Positions 1 to 11,500 of a stretch of 64,000 nucleotides of DNA are shown here, piece by piece. The first letter of the stretch is position 1; each line of letters begins with the position of its first letter. The position numbers and the translations under genes are program-made. Source of the DNA: Chrysaora quinquecirrha (lineage: Eukaryota > Cnidaria > Scyphozoa > Semaeostomeae > Pelagiidae); assembly GCA_014526335.1 (NCBI GenBank), contig JACTAT010000010.1, positions 1,965,943 to 2,029,942 on the forward strand, given 5' to 3'. Below the pieces are notes generated by a model. That model made no database searches and had not been told where the DNA came from. It saw only the letters and a program-made list of their open reading frames with translations.

Positions 1-99
1 TTTCTCAATAGCTTCGCTGACCTCCTAAGAACGAAAAGGAAAAATGTCAGATGTGCTGTTTAGACGTGTAAATGTGATGCAATTACTGAATGACATTCC

Positions 100-460
100 C
101 AAAGTCAATATACTATACACGATCGCGGACAGTATCGGAAAGGCATGTCTCAACCTTGATTTCAAAAGGTATACCAAGAGGGCTCTTTGATATTGTTGTT
201 AAACCTGTTCCAGCTTTTGTACCACGGTAAGATAATGCTTTTGGCCACTAACTGTTGGCACTAAAGGTAGTGTAAGATCGTTTCCAGTGTTTTTTAGCTC
301 ACGTGTGTGAAAATTTGAAAGTCTAACGACAAGGTCGCCAAGGTACTGGGGTAAAAAATCTGTCAACGATTTGTACATCATACTAGATGTCTCTTTCAAA
401 ACCATTTCGTTGATGGATAAGCAGCCAAGTTCATTGCGTATCGGCAAAGAAGGTGTATCA
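100..460 (-). mobile_element. Degraded LINE (CR1/L2-like) reverse transcriptase C-terminal remnant
   Basis: The minus-strand reading frame from about 447 to 199 resembles the tail of non-LTR retrotransposon ORF2 proteins. It has a stretch like 'MYKSLTDFLPQYLGDL' (compare the common 'fKcLnglaPkYLsdLl'), then 'HTRELKNTGNDLTLPLV' (compare 'ynLRnt..dL.lP..rt'). The conserved GAKLWNSLP-type motif that should follow is only recognisable as decayed residues in two frames, so the copy is dead. The assignment rests on remembered family motifs, not on a search. It could instead be an unrelated ORF. Confidence 0.4.
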
Positions 461-477
461 TACGCAAAACCTGTTGC

Positions 478-652
478 CGTGGCGAAGTGGCCTAATACAG
501 CTGGCTCGTGGTCAGCTCAGCGAGGTCGGGGTTCGACAGCTACGGTAGTGTCACAGCCAGAATCGAGGTCCCGATTAGTTAACCTACCACCGAGATCCTA
601 GCGACTGGCGCTAAAACAACATTTTTCACCTTCACTGTCAGCCATAACGAAT
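478..652 (+). mobile_element. tRNA-derived SINE, family A, copy 1
   Basis: The head 'GTGGCCTAATACAGCTGG' followed by 'GTCGGGGTTCGA' looks like RNA polymerase III A and B boxes of a tRNA-derived SINE. The body contains 'TAGCGACTGGCGCTAAA' and ends near 'TTTTCACCTTCACT'. The same head-body order is found at 23335-23530 (plus) and 45903-46085 (minus), so this is an interspersed repeat. Confidence 0.6.
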
Positions 653-2797
653 CGGGCAGTCCTGTTTTGTAAGTTTTGCCGTCAGAAAGTTTCGATTGAC
701 ACACAGCCCCCCTAAATTCCAGAATGCCCACCTAGCAGCTGCAAGAGACATTGTATATAATACAGTATAGACTTATTGCATGAGTCGTCAGTTTCCGCTC
801 CTTCTCGATCTCATTTAAGTGTTGGTCTCGGTCTCATGATCGATAACTGGGACTCAGGTAATAAGTCTAGAATACAGTATACGTTTGAATCGACTTAAGG
901 GTCTCAAGCACGTTCGTTAAAAACATTTTAAAAATTTATTAATATCCTGGCTTATCTGCATTTTCATAGCTGGATTCCAGGGAGATAACTTAAAAACAGT
1001 ATTTTAGGAAAGATAAACATTGACATTTAAATACTTAATAAGTCGGAGAAGTTTGCAGAAAGAACTTTCCTTGCACGCCCAGCAGATGATGGATTTAGGT
1101 AGAATCAAAGAGTAATTGACCTAATTGTCGCAGATAAGGAGAAAGATAACGTTTTGGAGTATATTTTAAAAAAGATTGCAAGGAGTGATACGCCTTCTGC
1201 TTGAGCCTGTCTTAAGATCTGATTGGCCAATTCATCAGCCAATCATAGCTCAGGAGGTTAAGGAGTCATAGATTTGAGAAGCAATCTTCAGGTCAAAAGG
1301 AAATAGAAAAAAATCGAATAAGATTAGTTAGGATTAGGAACAAAACCAGATGTTTTGATAGCCTTTTTGATTACATTAAACGATTTTGCAACTCTTCTTC
1401 TATCAACGTCGAATTGTTTTACTGTAAACCTTATTATGTTAACTTGAATTAGGGCTGCTCTACGGAATTCATGTAGCAAAACACAGTCCATTGTTTTCTT
1501 GACCACTGCTTAACCAATCAGATTACACGAGAAAACGGTCTAGCTTGTTTCCACGTTTAGGTCATCATCGTTTACCACAAATATAACTACTTCTTATAAA
1601 TCATTTCTCAAGAAAAACACAAATATATTCCCAGGAAAAACAATCAAAATTAGAACATTATTCTAAAGCACAGTGGGGCGTTTCCACCCTTTTATGAGCC
1701 ACCCAAGAAGGCTTCCACGCCAAGCAGTGCCAATAGTCCAAACCCGTGAACCAGGCCAAGTATCCCAGTAGGTAACCATTTTCAGTTGATTCAAAATTCT
1801 GTCCATGAAATTTGGACTGAAATCGAGACACTTACTTCGCAAAGAAGTTCAGAAATAATAGTTTTCAATGCCTAACGATATTCCTAGGGGGTGATGGCAA
1901 ATGTTTTTGTAGATTTTATTTGTTGCCAATAGAAACATTACTTTTCAAATGCAGTTTTCTTTATAAAAAATTTTTGCAAATAGGATAAATCTAAAAGGTC
2001 CTATCGTAATATCCGATTAAGCGCTCGGGGCGCTTATTCAGAAATCAGTCTGCAAGAGGAGCAATTGTTTGAAAATTCATGAATAAACTAACGTCCTGAC
2101 TAAAACTAAGTTTTGCAGCTACGGGCAAAAGGTATCTCTTGGTTCCTTCATAGTTACTATGTTCTTTCCATCAAAAGCTTGCACATACACACACACAATA
2201 TCATATCAAAGATGTGTCTTGGACCAACCTGTTGAGCATTGAGCACCTCAATCCGAAGGGGGTCTTATTGGAGGGAGGGTGCTTATTCTAGGAAAAACGG
2301 TAAAAGGTCTACTTCATTATAAACTGATCAAGATAGCAAGCTCAATCGTCAATTCAAAACATCATTGCTTAAACTAGCATCTTCCTCCCAATTCTAAAAA
2401 GCACAAAAACTCTTTCCGCCCTCTCCGCAACTCAAAGACTTTCAAATCAAGCAATCGTCTATTTTCTATGATTCTGCTCACCAAAAGACACCCCAATAGA
2501 TTCCTAAATATCTCTGGTACATTAACTTGATAAAATTTCCGAACTTTCGTGGATTCTGGTCAGTACAAAAAACTCTTAAGATAAATAGAAACTATCAAAT
2601 CGAAAGCTAATTCGAATCTCTCTTCGATCCTTATGACAAGTATTGGGCAAATTGCAACAGAAAATACTGTAAAATTAAGAACCTTTTTAAAATTAAGAGC
2701 TTGGCCCTGACATCATGTAAGTTTCTTATTTAAAAGCGTGTAATAGATCTTTAAAACCAAAAAAGCAAATAAACTCAAAAATACTTGAAAGACTTAC
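653..2797. other. No gene recognised
   Basis: This AT-rich stretch has only short, unconvincing reading frames. If the gene whose first coding exon lies at 2798-3133 continues to the left, part of this is probably its first coding intron, but I found no convincing downstream exon here. Confidence 0.4.
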
Positions 2798-3133
2798 TGT
2801 TAATTCTCTGACAAGATACCCGACCACGTCTGTCGTGTTTGTGAGCGTCGATGATTCAGAGTCGAGCAACTTTCGGAGAAAGAACCTCGTTTCGGACTCA
2901 TCCAGCGCCTCGACTTGACCGTCCAACTTTGAATACAATTTGTTTTCTTGCTTAAGAAACGCATTCTGTTTCTTCCTTTTCGATTCGCGTTCAAACGCAG
3001 CCAGAACTCGAGTTTCCCGCGGGCATTGCTTGGTTTTCTTCGGGTAATCCAAGTCTTGGTATTTCGTCTTCAGCGATGGCAATCTGAATGCAATGTCTCC
3101 ATTGATGTAAGAGTAATCTGGATTCGGATCCAT
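2798..3133 (-). CDS. First coding exon of an unrecognised gene (partial)
   Basis: An ATG at 3133 opens 112 codons ending at a good splice donor (ACA|GTAAGT at 2798/2797), phase 0. Two bases upstream of the ATG is an acceptor (TTTTTTCTAG|CG), and further up a second donor (ACAAG|GTAAGT, exon end at 3704), so the transcript has a spliced 5' UTR. The protein starts MDPNPDYSYINGD, is rich in charged residues, and has a Lys/Arg-rich middle (about residues 46-62, 'FERESKRKKQNAFLKQENK') suggesting a helical or coiled-coil segment. No signal peptide or membrane segment is visible. I do not recognise the family. The remaining exons must lie to the left, probably beyond the window edge. It is on the same strand as MSH6 and SDAD1. 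Confidence 0.5.
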
Positions 3134-3744
3134 CGCTAGAAAAAACAGATTATTATGAGTCTATACTGATTAGGGACTTGCTTCCTCTAAGCTTTTAAAA
3201 CACACCGGTTTTGTCAATTTTTGCGAAAAGTACAGTATGTCCCGGTTTCGCAGAAATGAACATTTCCCGTAAACCAAAATAACGAAAATCAATGGCGTTC
3301 CCCACATACCAACATATGGAAGTTTGAAACCAATATTTTATGATCGAATAATTTCTTTCATACCGGCATAATAATTATTCCCACCTCAGGGGTCCCTCAT
3401 CAAGGGGTCCAGCCTTAGAGATTCCAATTCCGGGGTCTCCCCACAGGGGTCCCACGTCCGAGGTCCCATGTCACGGTACAGTATTGCCCCGCCACCGAGA
3501 AACTGACTTATATAAGAAACTGCAGCCTGTCAGATGGCACAATATAAGTTCATTTGATAGTATCTAATATATTATATTCATAAGAAACCAAACAGCCTGG
3601 TTTTACAATATGATGAGTTTCCCAGTGGCGGGGTAGTGTTGTGTGCAATTTTTTTCGCGATTCGGAACTGATGTAAAACCCAGAAGCATTTGAAAAAACT
3701 TACCTTGTTTTTCTTTTTGCTGTGATGTCTTCAGCTACATTTTA

Positions 3745-5582
3745 ACTGAAATAAAAGAGATTGAATTAAAATTTCGAATATAAATACATATAAAAAAATC
3801 ATGAAATACTAATTCATCTTTTGGTCCAAGTTTTTTGAGTTTTTTTGCGGTCATCGTCACATCGTTCGACATTCGCAACCAACTCGCAACTTCGCAACTC
3901 ATTCTCGTAACCGTTCTGAGTTTGCGAGTCTTAACTAATCAAATGGTTTCAATAAAAAAATACAGTAATAAAATGCTGGAATAGTTTAATCTAAATTAAA
4001 AGCTAAAATTATTAAGAAAACCTAAAAGCCTTTGGAGGGAAAAACAAATTACTGTATAGGGCCTGTAATACTGTAGGTAGGTGAAGTGTGGAAAAAGTTC
4101 AGAAATATTGATGACATTTTGAACTTTCTCAAATATTTACTTTCGATCAAGTTTTTTATGAGCTTGAAAAAATATTGGACAGGTTCAGTATCAGAATTAT
4201 TGTTGATTCAGCTTTTCGAAGTAAAATTTCAACACAAAGGACGGAATATAGACAATCTTTTAAAAGTACCAGACATATACTGTACCTACTGTGAACTGCA
4301 ATCATATGAGCAATCGACAGCAGTGCATGCAAGGCCTAGGCAATCAAAATAGAGCAAGATAAACATAAGAATTAGCTGTTAAAATCAAAGTTTGATAAAT
4401 GAAATATTTACTGAAGTTGACAAAATATTAATACCCAACCTTTTTCATAAAAGAAGCGTTTCCAACCCCAGCCTTCTTCAACCACAGTCCATGTGTTGTC
4501 TCGCCATTTCCCTTCGTCCTCATCTCTAGCCTTCGAATTTCACGGGGGGTTTACATACTCGCCTGAAAAACTAATTCTAAAGAGATAAAATAAAATTTAA
4601 TCCATTTAAAGACAATACATCGTTACAAAATGAAATTTCAACTTAGAATGAATTTTTACAGATTAAAAATCCATTAAGGAAATTATACCATTTCAAAACT
4701 TTGCTCCAAAGTCATCTCTTGGGCAAAAGGATTGTGAGTGATCCCCCGGAATCTAGGTCTCTAACCAAACATCTTAAAAATGGCGTACCGATTACACAAC
4801 CATTGTGGTGGGTTGTCAAGGGAAACATTTAAAAGGTCTTTAAAAAGATTTTCTTTATTAATCCTGAGGTATTAAAAACATTAAATCCACAAGAATTATA
4901 TTAAGATTTTGCCACGATAATCAAGTCCATGTTAGTGAGAAAGCCCTGAAAGAAATAGGCCCAAAATACGCCTCAAATGTTAGCTTTTCCATAATCTCAA
5001 TTTTCTGTTTTTCTCCACAAATAGTGAAATTTTACGTTTTTCTGAATTCTGACGCATACATAACATAACATAACACAACAAAACAAGCCAAACAAATAGG
5101 AATTAATATTTACATAAATATGAGATAACAACACCGGAAAGTTATTTTTTCTGGGATTAAATCTAGCTTTTATTATAGCAACTAGAAAAAACTAAGATTT
5201 AAGCAGTTTAGGTTCTCAATAAACCTTGAATATACTATCAAACATTGTTGCTCAAACATTTGATTGGTTTACCAGCAATGTTTGACCGTTTGGGCATATC
5301 ACAAAACATTGCTTGACAAGCAGAGTTCGCTCAGCAAAGTTTTTAAAACGTCAGAAACATTCTATGCTTGTATCAAGCAAAAATGCATGACGAGCAATGT
5401 TTTGCGATTCGGCCAATGGTCAATCATTTCGCGTGATTAGCAAATCTCAAATGTTTGACCAAAATGTTTGGTCGTTTGGTCCATGAAACATTCTTTTCCA
5501 ATGGTTCATTTCTATTTCGTCCATCACGTTTCAGGCCATCAATTTTAGGCCTAAGATTTCTACCATATTCAAGCATGAACCG
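3745..5582. other. Intergenic region between MSH6 and the next minus-strand gene
   Basis: No coding gene seen. It must hold the promoter of the minus-strand gene starting at 3133 and the 3' UTR of MSH6. A T-rich block near 3780-3850 and a GC-richer, CGCAAC-repetitive block at 3860-3930 precede the first UTR exon. One MITE-like repeat lies at 5225-5505. Confidence 0.4.
5225..5505. mobile_element. MITE-like repeat, TTTGACCGTTTGG family, copy 1
   Basis: Contains the family landmarks: 'CAATGTTTGACCGTTTGGGC', 'CACAAAACATTGCTTGAC', a central 'GAGCAATGTTTTGCGA' and a right end with 'CAAATCTCAAATGTTTGACC' then 'GTCGTTTGGTCCA'. The two ends are roughly inverted, so the unit can fold on itself. Further copies lie at 16715, 18460, 18820, 20510, 21615, 46170 and 52200. 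Confidence 0.6.
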
Positions 5583-8500
5583 CTACTTTTGAGAGTTTTT
5601 TCTCAGCTCAGCAATTGTAGATTTTTCGATCTTCTCACTGGAGCTGACTATCGATCTAAAAGAAAACAAGAGAAACGTTTAAGTTGATCAATTCGGGCCG
5701 AAAATCCAGGCTAGTTTCGGGCCAAATCTCCTATTTAAAACAAAACCCAACAAAACTTGAACTAACTTGAAAAAGCGACATTTCACGGTTGCATCTTCCA
5801 GCGCCCGGGCTTTGAGATAAGCGTTCTTGATAATCTGCAGGAAAAAAGATACATAGTGAAAGCAAACTATTATAAAAAGCTTGGAGAATTGTAAGAGGCT
5901 TTTGAATAGAAAGTTGACTCTGTGGCCGGTTGGTTCTCCTGGTGGAGCAGTGGCGTGCATGTCCCAGGTTCAATATCCGCCCTGGTCGTATCAGATCAAA
6001 GCGCTGTCTTTTCCCAGCCATTTAATTTTCCTATTTCTGCCATACTCTTATGCCCCTAGGCCCCCCAGACCTTTGTTGTACAACAAATTCCCCTGGGTAT
6101 TCATTTTACCTCAAAAGGCTGGGCAGCTATGTTTACGGTGGGGCTGTGGACAGCGCCCCTGACGAGGTAAAAAACCCTGACCATCCAACAACAATCCATT
6201 CGGCCGTGCGACCTCTAGTAGCTAAGACTAATTAAAATGACTGTAAAACAAGAATCTATGACTTACCGTGCTAGGAAGACCTGCCAGTTTAGCTGCGTTG
6301 AAACCGTAGCTTTTAGGACAAGGCCCAGCAGCGAGCTTATAAAGAAATGTGATTGTCTCAGAGCTCGGGTCTCCATCGTTAGTGTCATCATCATTCTCAA
6401 CCATACAGGCCTAAAATACAGGAATAAATTTCTCAATTTCTGTGAAAGCTCTTTTAGCCTCCGCAGAGTTAAATGAAATTCCCAAGTAACCGCCCAAGGC
6501 TCTCCTCCCGTTTGACTTACTTTGTGCAAAGTCTATGTTGAGTCTCCTTCGTGGCATACCTGAACAGAAGAGATTCGAACCTGGACTGCATGACAACAGA
6601 GCCAACGACGTTAGCACTGAGCTATAGGTTCGAATCCCATCTATTGTGGTAGGTCACTTGTGGAAAAATGCAGCATTCAGCGATATACACAGCTATGTTA
6701 AAATCGGGAGAGCTACTAGAGACATGTAACAGCGGAATAAGAGAATACATTCCTCAAACACAATAACTTAGAAATTGGAAATACTGGGCAGAAAATTTAA
6801 TAATTTATCCCTGAATTCTATATTTGTTTTTACATCTTCCATATATTTGGAAGATGGGACTGAAAAAAGATGGGGACGCTTATAGAGGAATTTTAGGTTT
6901 TAAGGGCTTATCAGACATATGGCTAAGTAGAGCTTCTACGCTATGTCTTTTGACGCCACAGGCCCTTTGGAAGCGGGGTGGGAGCTTGAATCCTCAAGTA
7001 TATAGAAAAAAATAGTAGATATCATAAAATCATTACGTCAACAAATACTTTTCCATTGCTTAGCTCCCCCCATCTGAGATTACTTCGAACGGGCTTTAGA
7101 AGTAAGAAATTAAAAATAAAATAAAAGCTTACCATATGTCCAAGCTGAACTGTCGGGTCGGTAGAAAATTCATCAACAAGCGAATGGTAGTGAGTTGAAA
7201 ACAGTGTAATGCATTTGATTGAATGAGCTAATTCACGGACCACTGCCGATGCGATAGCTGTACCGTCGTATGTAGCTGTTCCACGGCCTGTGAAAGACAA
7301 TGATTGGTTGATAGCGTTCCAGAGTTTAGCACATTTATGACGGTCAACTCGGTCAATACGACGGAAAAGAGATGTAGTGAGGCCCTCCCAGCGAATGTTC
7401 CTTAGTCCCTTACAAGTTAATATGAAGTTCCCTTGTTCCCAAAAATTTCAAAATGCTCCCAAAAATACAATTCTGATTCTAAACCAAATTTAAAAAGTTA
7501 TATTCCTAAAGTTTTGGATCTTTTCGTTGTTTTAAACGACAGTAATGGCTGGCCAGTATCTCTAGCTCAATATGTGAAATGTTCTAGCAAAGAACAAGGA
7601 ATACAGTTGAAAAAGGGGAGCAAAAAGTATTCTAGGAATTCTTGCTTTTTCCTGTCAAGCTCTTTAATTCGCTATGTTTATTCAGTGTTATGATTTTGAA
7701 GCATTATTTTAATGTCTCATCTATCCATTTCAATAAATTAAGATGTTCTTTCTTTCCCATGATTAAATAGACAGTTTCCCGCGTTCCCCAAAACCAACCG
7801 GACGGCCTCTATAGTCAAAACACAAAGTTTCAGAGTGATGAAGGGATGAGTTAGTGTGTGAGAAGAGTCGATGCAGACTGAGATAAAAAGAAACAGATCA
7901 AAAGAAGAATAATGAAGTCTAAACTCACCTAGTTCGTCGAGAAGAACAAGCGAGTTTCGTGTCGCGTGTTGTAAGATTGTCGCAGTTTCACTCAGTTCAA
8001 CGAAGAAGGTGCTTTCTCCTGAAAAATAGCAATAAGATCCAATAATTTCATACTCATAATCACAAAATATTATTTCTATATGATAACCTTTCAGAATAGT
8101 CAAAGTCTAATACATTAAAAGTAAGCTATTTAAATATAAGCTAAATAAAAGCGAGACTATTAATACAGGGGGTCGTGTCGAATATTGGAGGCCCATCGCC
8201 AATGTCTCAAACGTTAACGAGTTCCCCCCCCTCTCGGGAGCTGAACAGGTGTGTTTTTGAATTGTTTTTTGAACGCTCAAGCGTTTGGTTCTCCGTATAT
8301 CTAACGGTATACCGTCCTATACTTTTAAGGTTGAATAGTGGAACCCTTTTTCATAAATTAGAGAGTCAGAAATAATAAGTAAGAAAGACACTTGAACTAA
8401 GCAACATTTCAGCTTTTTATGATGTAGAAAATTCTTTAGTAACTGACAGGATAGGACGTGAAACATAGACGACGCTACGAAATCGAGCAGTAGGAGTTCC

Positions 8501-11500
8501 AGGATTTTGTTGAAACACGAATGGTTCAAGCGTGCATGGCTTTAGCGTGAATATCAGAGAAAAAAAGAATTACTAGAGGTTGAAAAATTACCGTGTAGAA
8601 TCCTGTCATGAGCTCCAAGTCGTGTAAAAACACGATCGACTGGCGTAAGCCTGCACGCTTCAGCTGGCACGTAACAGCCCTACAAGAATAACACAAACTT
8701 TAAGCAAAAGTAACTAAGAAAATACTGAAAATCTCTAACAATGTACAGTAGTTGCAAAAGCTTACAAGTTGTGCCATGATGATTATTATGCCAGTTTGTC
8801 TCATCAATGTTGATTTCCCACCCATGTTTGGGCCAGTAACCAAAAGACATGTTCTGTTACCGTCATTCTCAGAATCGTCAGCCTTAAACATAAACATAAA
8901 CATAAACAAAAACATAAACACAAACATAGACATAAACATAGACATAAATATAAACATGAACATAAACATACCTCAGATTTCCCGATACGAATGTCGTTTG
9001 GTATAAAGTCATCGCCAGTGAAGGTACGAGTAACGCAAGGATGACGTGAATTTCGTATATCAATGAGAGGCTGCGAAAATGAACAGCGAGGTTAATTAAA
9101 AATGCTTCTATACAAATCAGAAACAATACAATTTCGGTATTTTTATAAAAATATTTGTAAAATAAGAAAGAAATTTACCATAACATCTTCTGTTGGCATG
9201 ACAATTTCTGGACGACAGAGAACCCCATCTGCATTCGAGCTAAAATAGAAGATCATACATAGATGAGACTTCTTCATAGTAGATGGGAAAACTGAAAAGC
9301 ACAAACTCTGCGTTGCTACTACAATCGTGGACAAAAATTAGTGGACTTTTGCTAGAAATCACATGGCCCCCTGCTCCTCTCGATCAATGTTGTTAGAGGG
9401 TTGATAGATGCAGGGGAAATTAGTTTGACAACGCAGGCACTGTTTTGTCGCAAAATAAACACAACATTGACTTGTGGCGGGAAGGGGGAGGATGGACTTG
9501 GGCTGATTTTATGGGATAAATGCAAGTCCGGATAAATTTTGTCCAAGATTGTAGGCCTGAGTTTTGTAAACCTACGTTAAACCCACCTGTATATAGCCAA
9601 GCTCATAAGGCAGTCAAGAACAGAAATGCATTGTAAAGCGCTTTCCAAGAGCTTGTATCTGAAAGGAACAGAAATATCGTGTCATGTATTGAAGTGGTGT
9701 AGTGCAAGCATCCTTGCTCGGGACTTGATCATTTAAAGATAATTTACTTGGTCATTTAATTCAAAGAAGCAGGGCAAGGACTTGATTCGATAAGGATCAT
9801 TTACTTCATCAATTAAATGAGAAGATTTTTTATTTCAAACATACTTTTCATCGAATTTATGAAAGATGTGTCTCATTGTGTCCTTCAAAGCGGCATCTCT
9901 TCTGTCCTCCGCATCACCAAGTTCAACAAGTTTCTCCTCAATAAAATCAGTTCGAAATCTTTTGTAGCCTTTCCGTTGTGACTTGAGGTGGTAGTCATCG
10001 GGTGTGTTTCGTTCCAGGTTTTTCTCTGGTATTTCAAGCTGATAGCGAAATTTTCCTACAAGATAGAATCGCCGAATTCATTATTAAAAAGAAAGGTTGA
10101 GATGTTTTTTGGAAGATAAAAATAGACCGGAAATTTGAAAACAAAAACTGCTGCAGGACCTACCGTTTCCGAAGTAGGTAATGGCCTGTAAAAGAAAGAA
10201 ATATAATAAACAATTTTCAAGACAAGTAACGATGTCAAGAGAAAATCAATTCACGTAAAGTAAAAAGTAAAGTAAAGTAAAGTAAAGTAAAGTAAAGTAA
10301 AGCCGTGTAACGTGTGTGCAGTACCGTGGGGAAGTACCGTGGGGATCAATGTGGGAGGCATCCCTGAGTACCGTGGGGATGTTCAGTACCGTGGGGAGGC
10401 ATCCTGAGTACCGTGGGGCGACATCTTGAGTACCGTGGGGATGTTCAGTACCGTGGGGGATACCATGATTTCTGTGGGGAGGCATCCTGAGTCGTGGGGA
10501 TGTTCAGTCAAGGCATCTTGAGTACAGTGGGGGATATCATGATGTCTGTGGGAGGCATCCGTGAGTACCGTGGCGGATATTCAGTACCGTGGGGAATACC
10601 TTGAGTACCGTGGGGATGTTCAGTACCGTGGGGAGGCATCTTGAGTACCGTGGAGGGATATCATGATGTCTGTGGGGAGGCATCATGAGTACCGTGGGGA
10701 TGTTCAGTACCGTGGGGGATATCGTGAGTACAGTGGGAGGCATCTCTGAGTACCGTGGGGGCTGTTCAGTACCGTGGGGAGGCATCATGAGTACCGTGGG
10801 GGATGTTCAGTACCGTGGGGAGGCATCTCTGAGTACCGTGGCGGATGTTCAGTACGGTGGGGTTGATCAACTGTAATCAATCTTCGAATCACTTTTTCCG
10901 TTGTTATTTTTATAACTTATCGCGCGGGATTAGTACATCGTTTCTTAGTCAACACAACGGAAAACCGGACTACTATGAATGTCAAGTTCACAAGAGTCGT
11001 TTGCGTGAGATAATCTGATGTATTCCAAAATAAGTTGAAGTTGAGGGAAAAGGGACATGGATAATAATAGAAAAAATAAAGGGAAGATACTGTATATTAA
11101 AAACATAGCGGGATAAGCTTGTTATTTCTTAGTGAATCGAAATCGTCGAAATCGTCAACTGTTAGGCCTACAACACCACTTTTGGGAGACAGTAAGTGAA
11201 AAAACGTTAGCTACAGAACTTCAACATGCAAAACATAAGAACAAGCAATTTAGATATGTGCTTTTCTGCAAGGTTTTATTGAATCTGACTGAAAAAGTTA
11301 AAAAATTAATGAAAAAACAATAAACAGCAACAAACGAAAAAAGTGTCCCAGAAATGTCACATTTCCACCTTGCAGAATAGCACATATCTTACCGTTGCGT
11401 TTTATTGCCATTGAGTTGCTAGTCAGTTTGTTCAGAATATTTGTTGTTGTCATATAAATAGAAATGTAAAAACATTTATCAACTAGCGTTTTTAATAGAG

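Larger units (their letters stand above)
5583..10185 (-). other. MSH6: MSH6 exon map, exons 31-42
   Basis: 31 10164-10185 (22-nt microexon, AITYFGN); 32 9845-10055; 33 9587-9658; 34 9179-9239; 35 8972-9070 ([10 protein letters not shown]); 36 8766-8882 (Walker A); 37 8592-8679; 38 7929-8018 (STFFVELSE and Walker B); 39 7133-7287 ([17 protein letters not shown]); 40 6267-6410; 41 5767-5834; 42 5583-5655, stop TAG at 5583-5585. All phases agree. Confidence 0.9.

Noticed and set aside
1324..1506. 60-residue minus-strand ORF
   Set aside because: No motif, no splice context linking it to the gene at 2798-3133, and no strong evidence of a start.
4440..4565. Exon-like block on the minus strand with an acceptor (TTTTTTCAG) and a GTTGGG donor-like end
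   Set aside because: All three frames have stops near the acceptor. A short frame starting MRTKGNGETTHG exists, but no homologue is recognised. It could be a non-coding 5' exon of the 2798-3133 gene.
8700..8969. Walker A exon extended by a VYVYV/MFMFM repeat protein
   Set aside because: The repeat is a spliced 89-bp intron with canonical GT and AG sites; splicing restores MSH6 homology.
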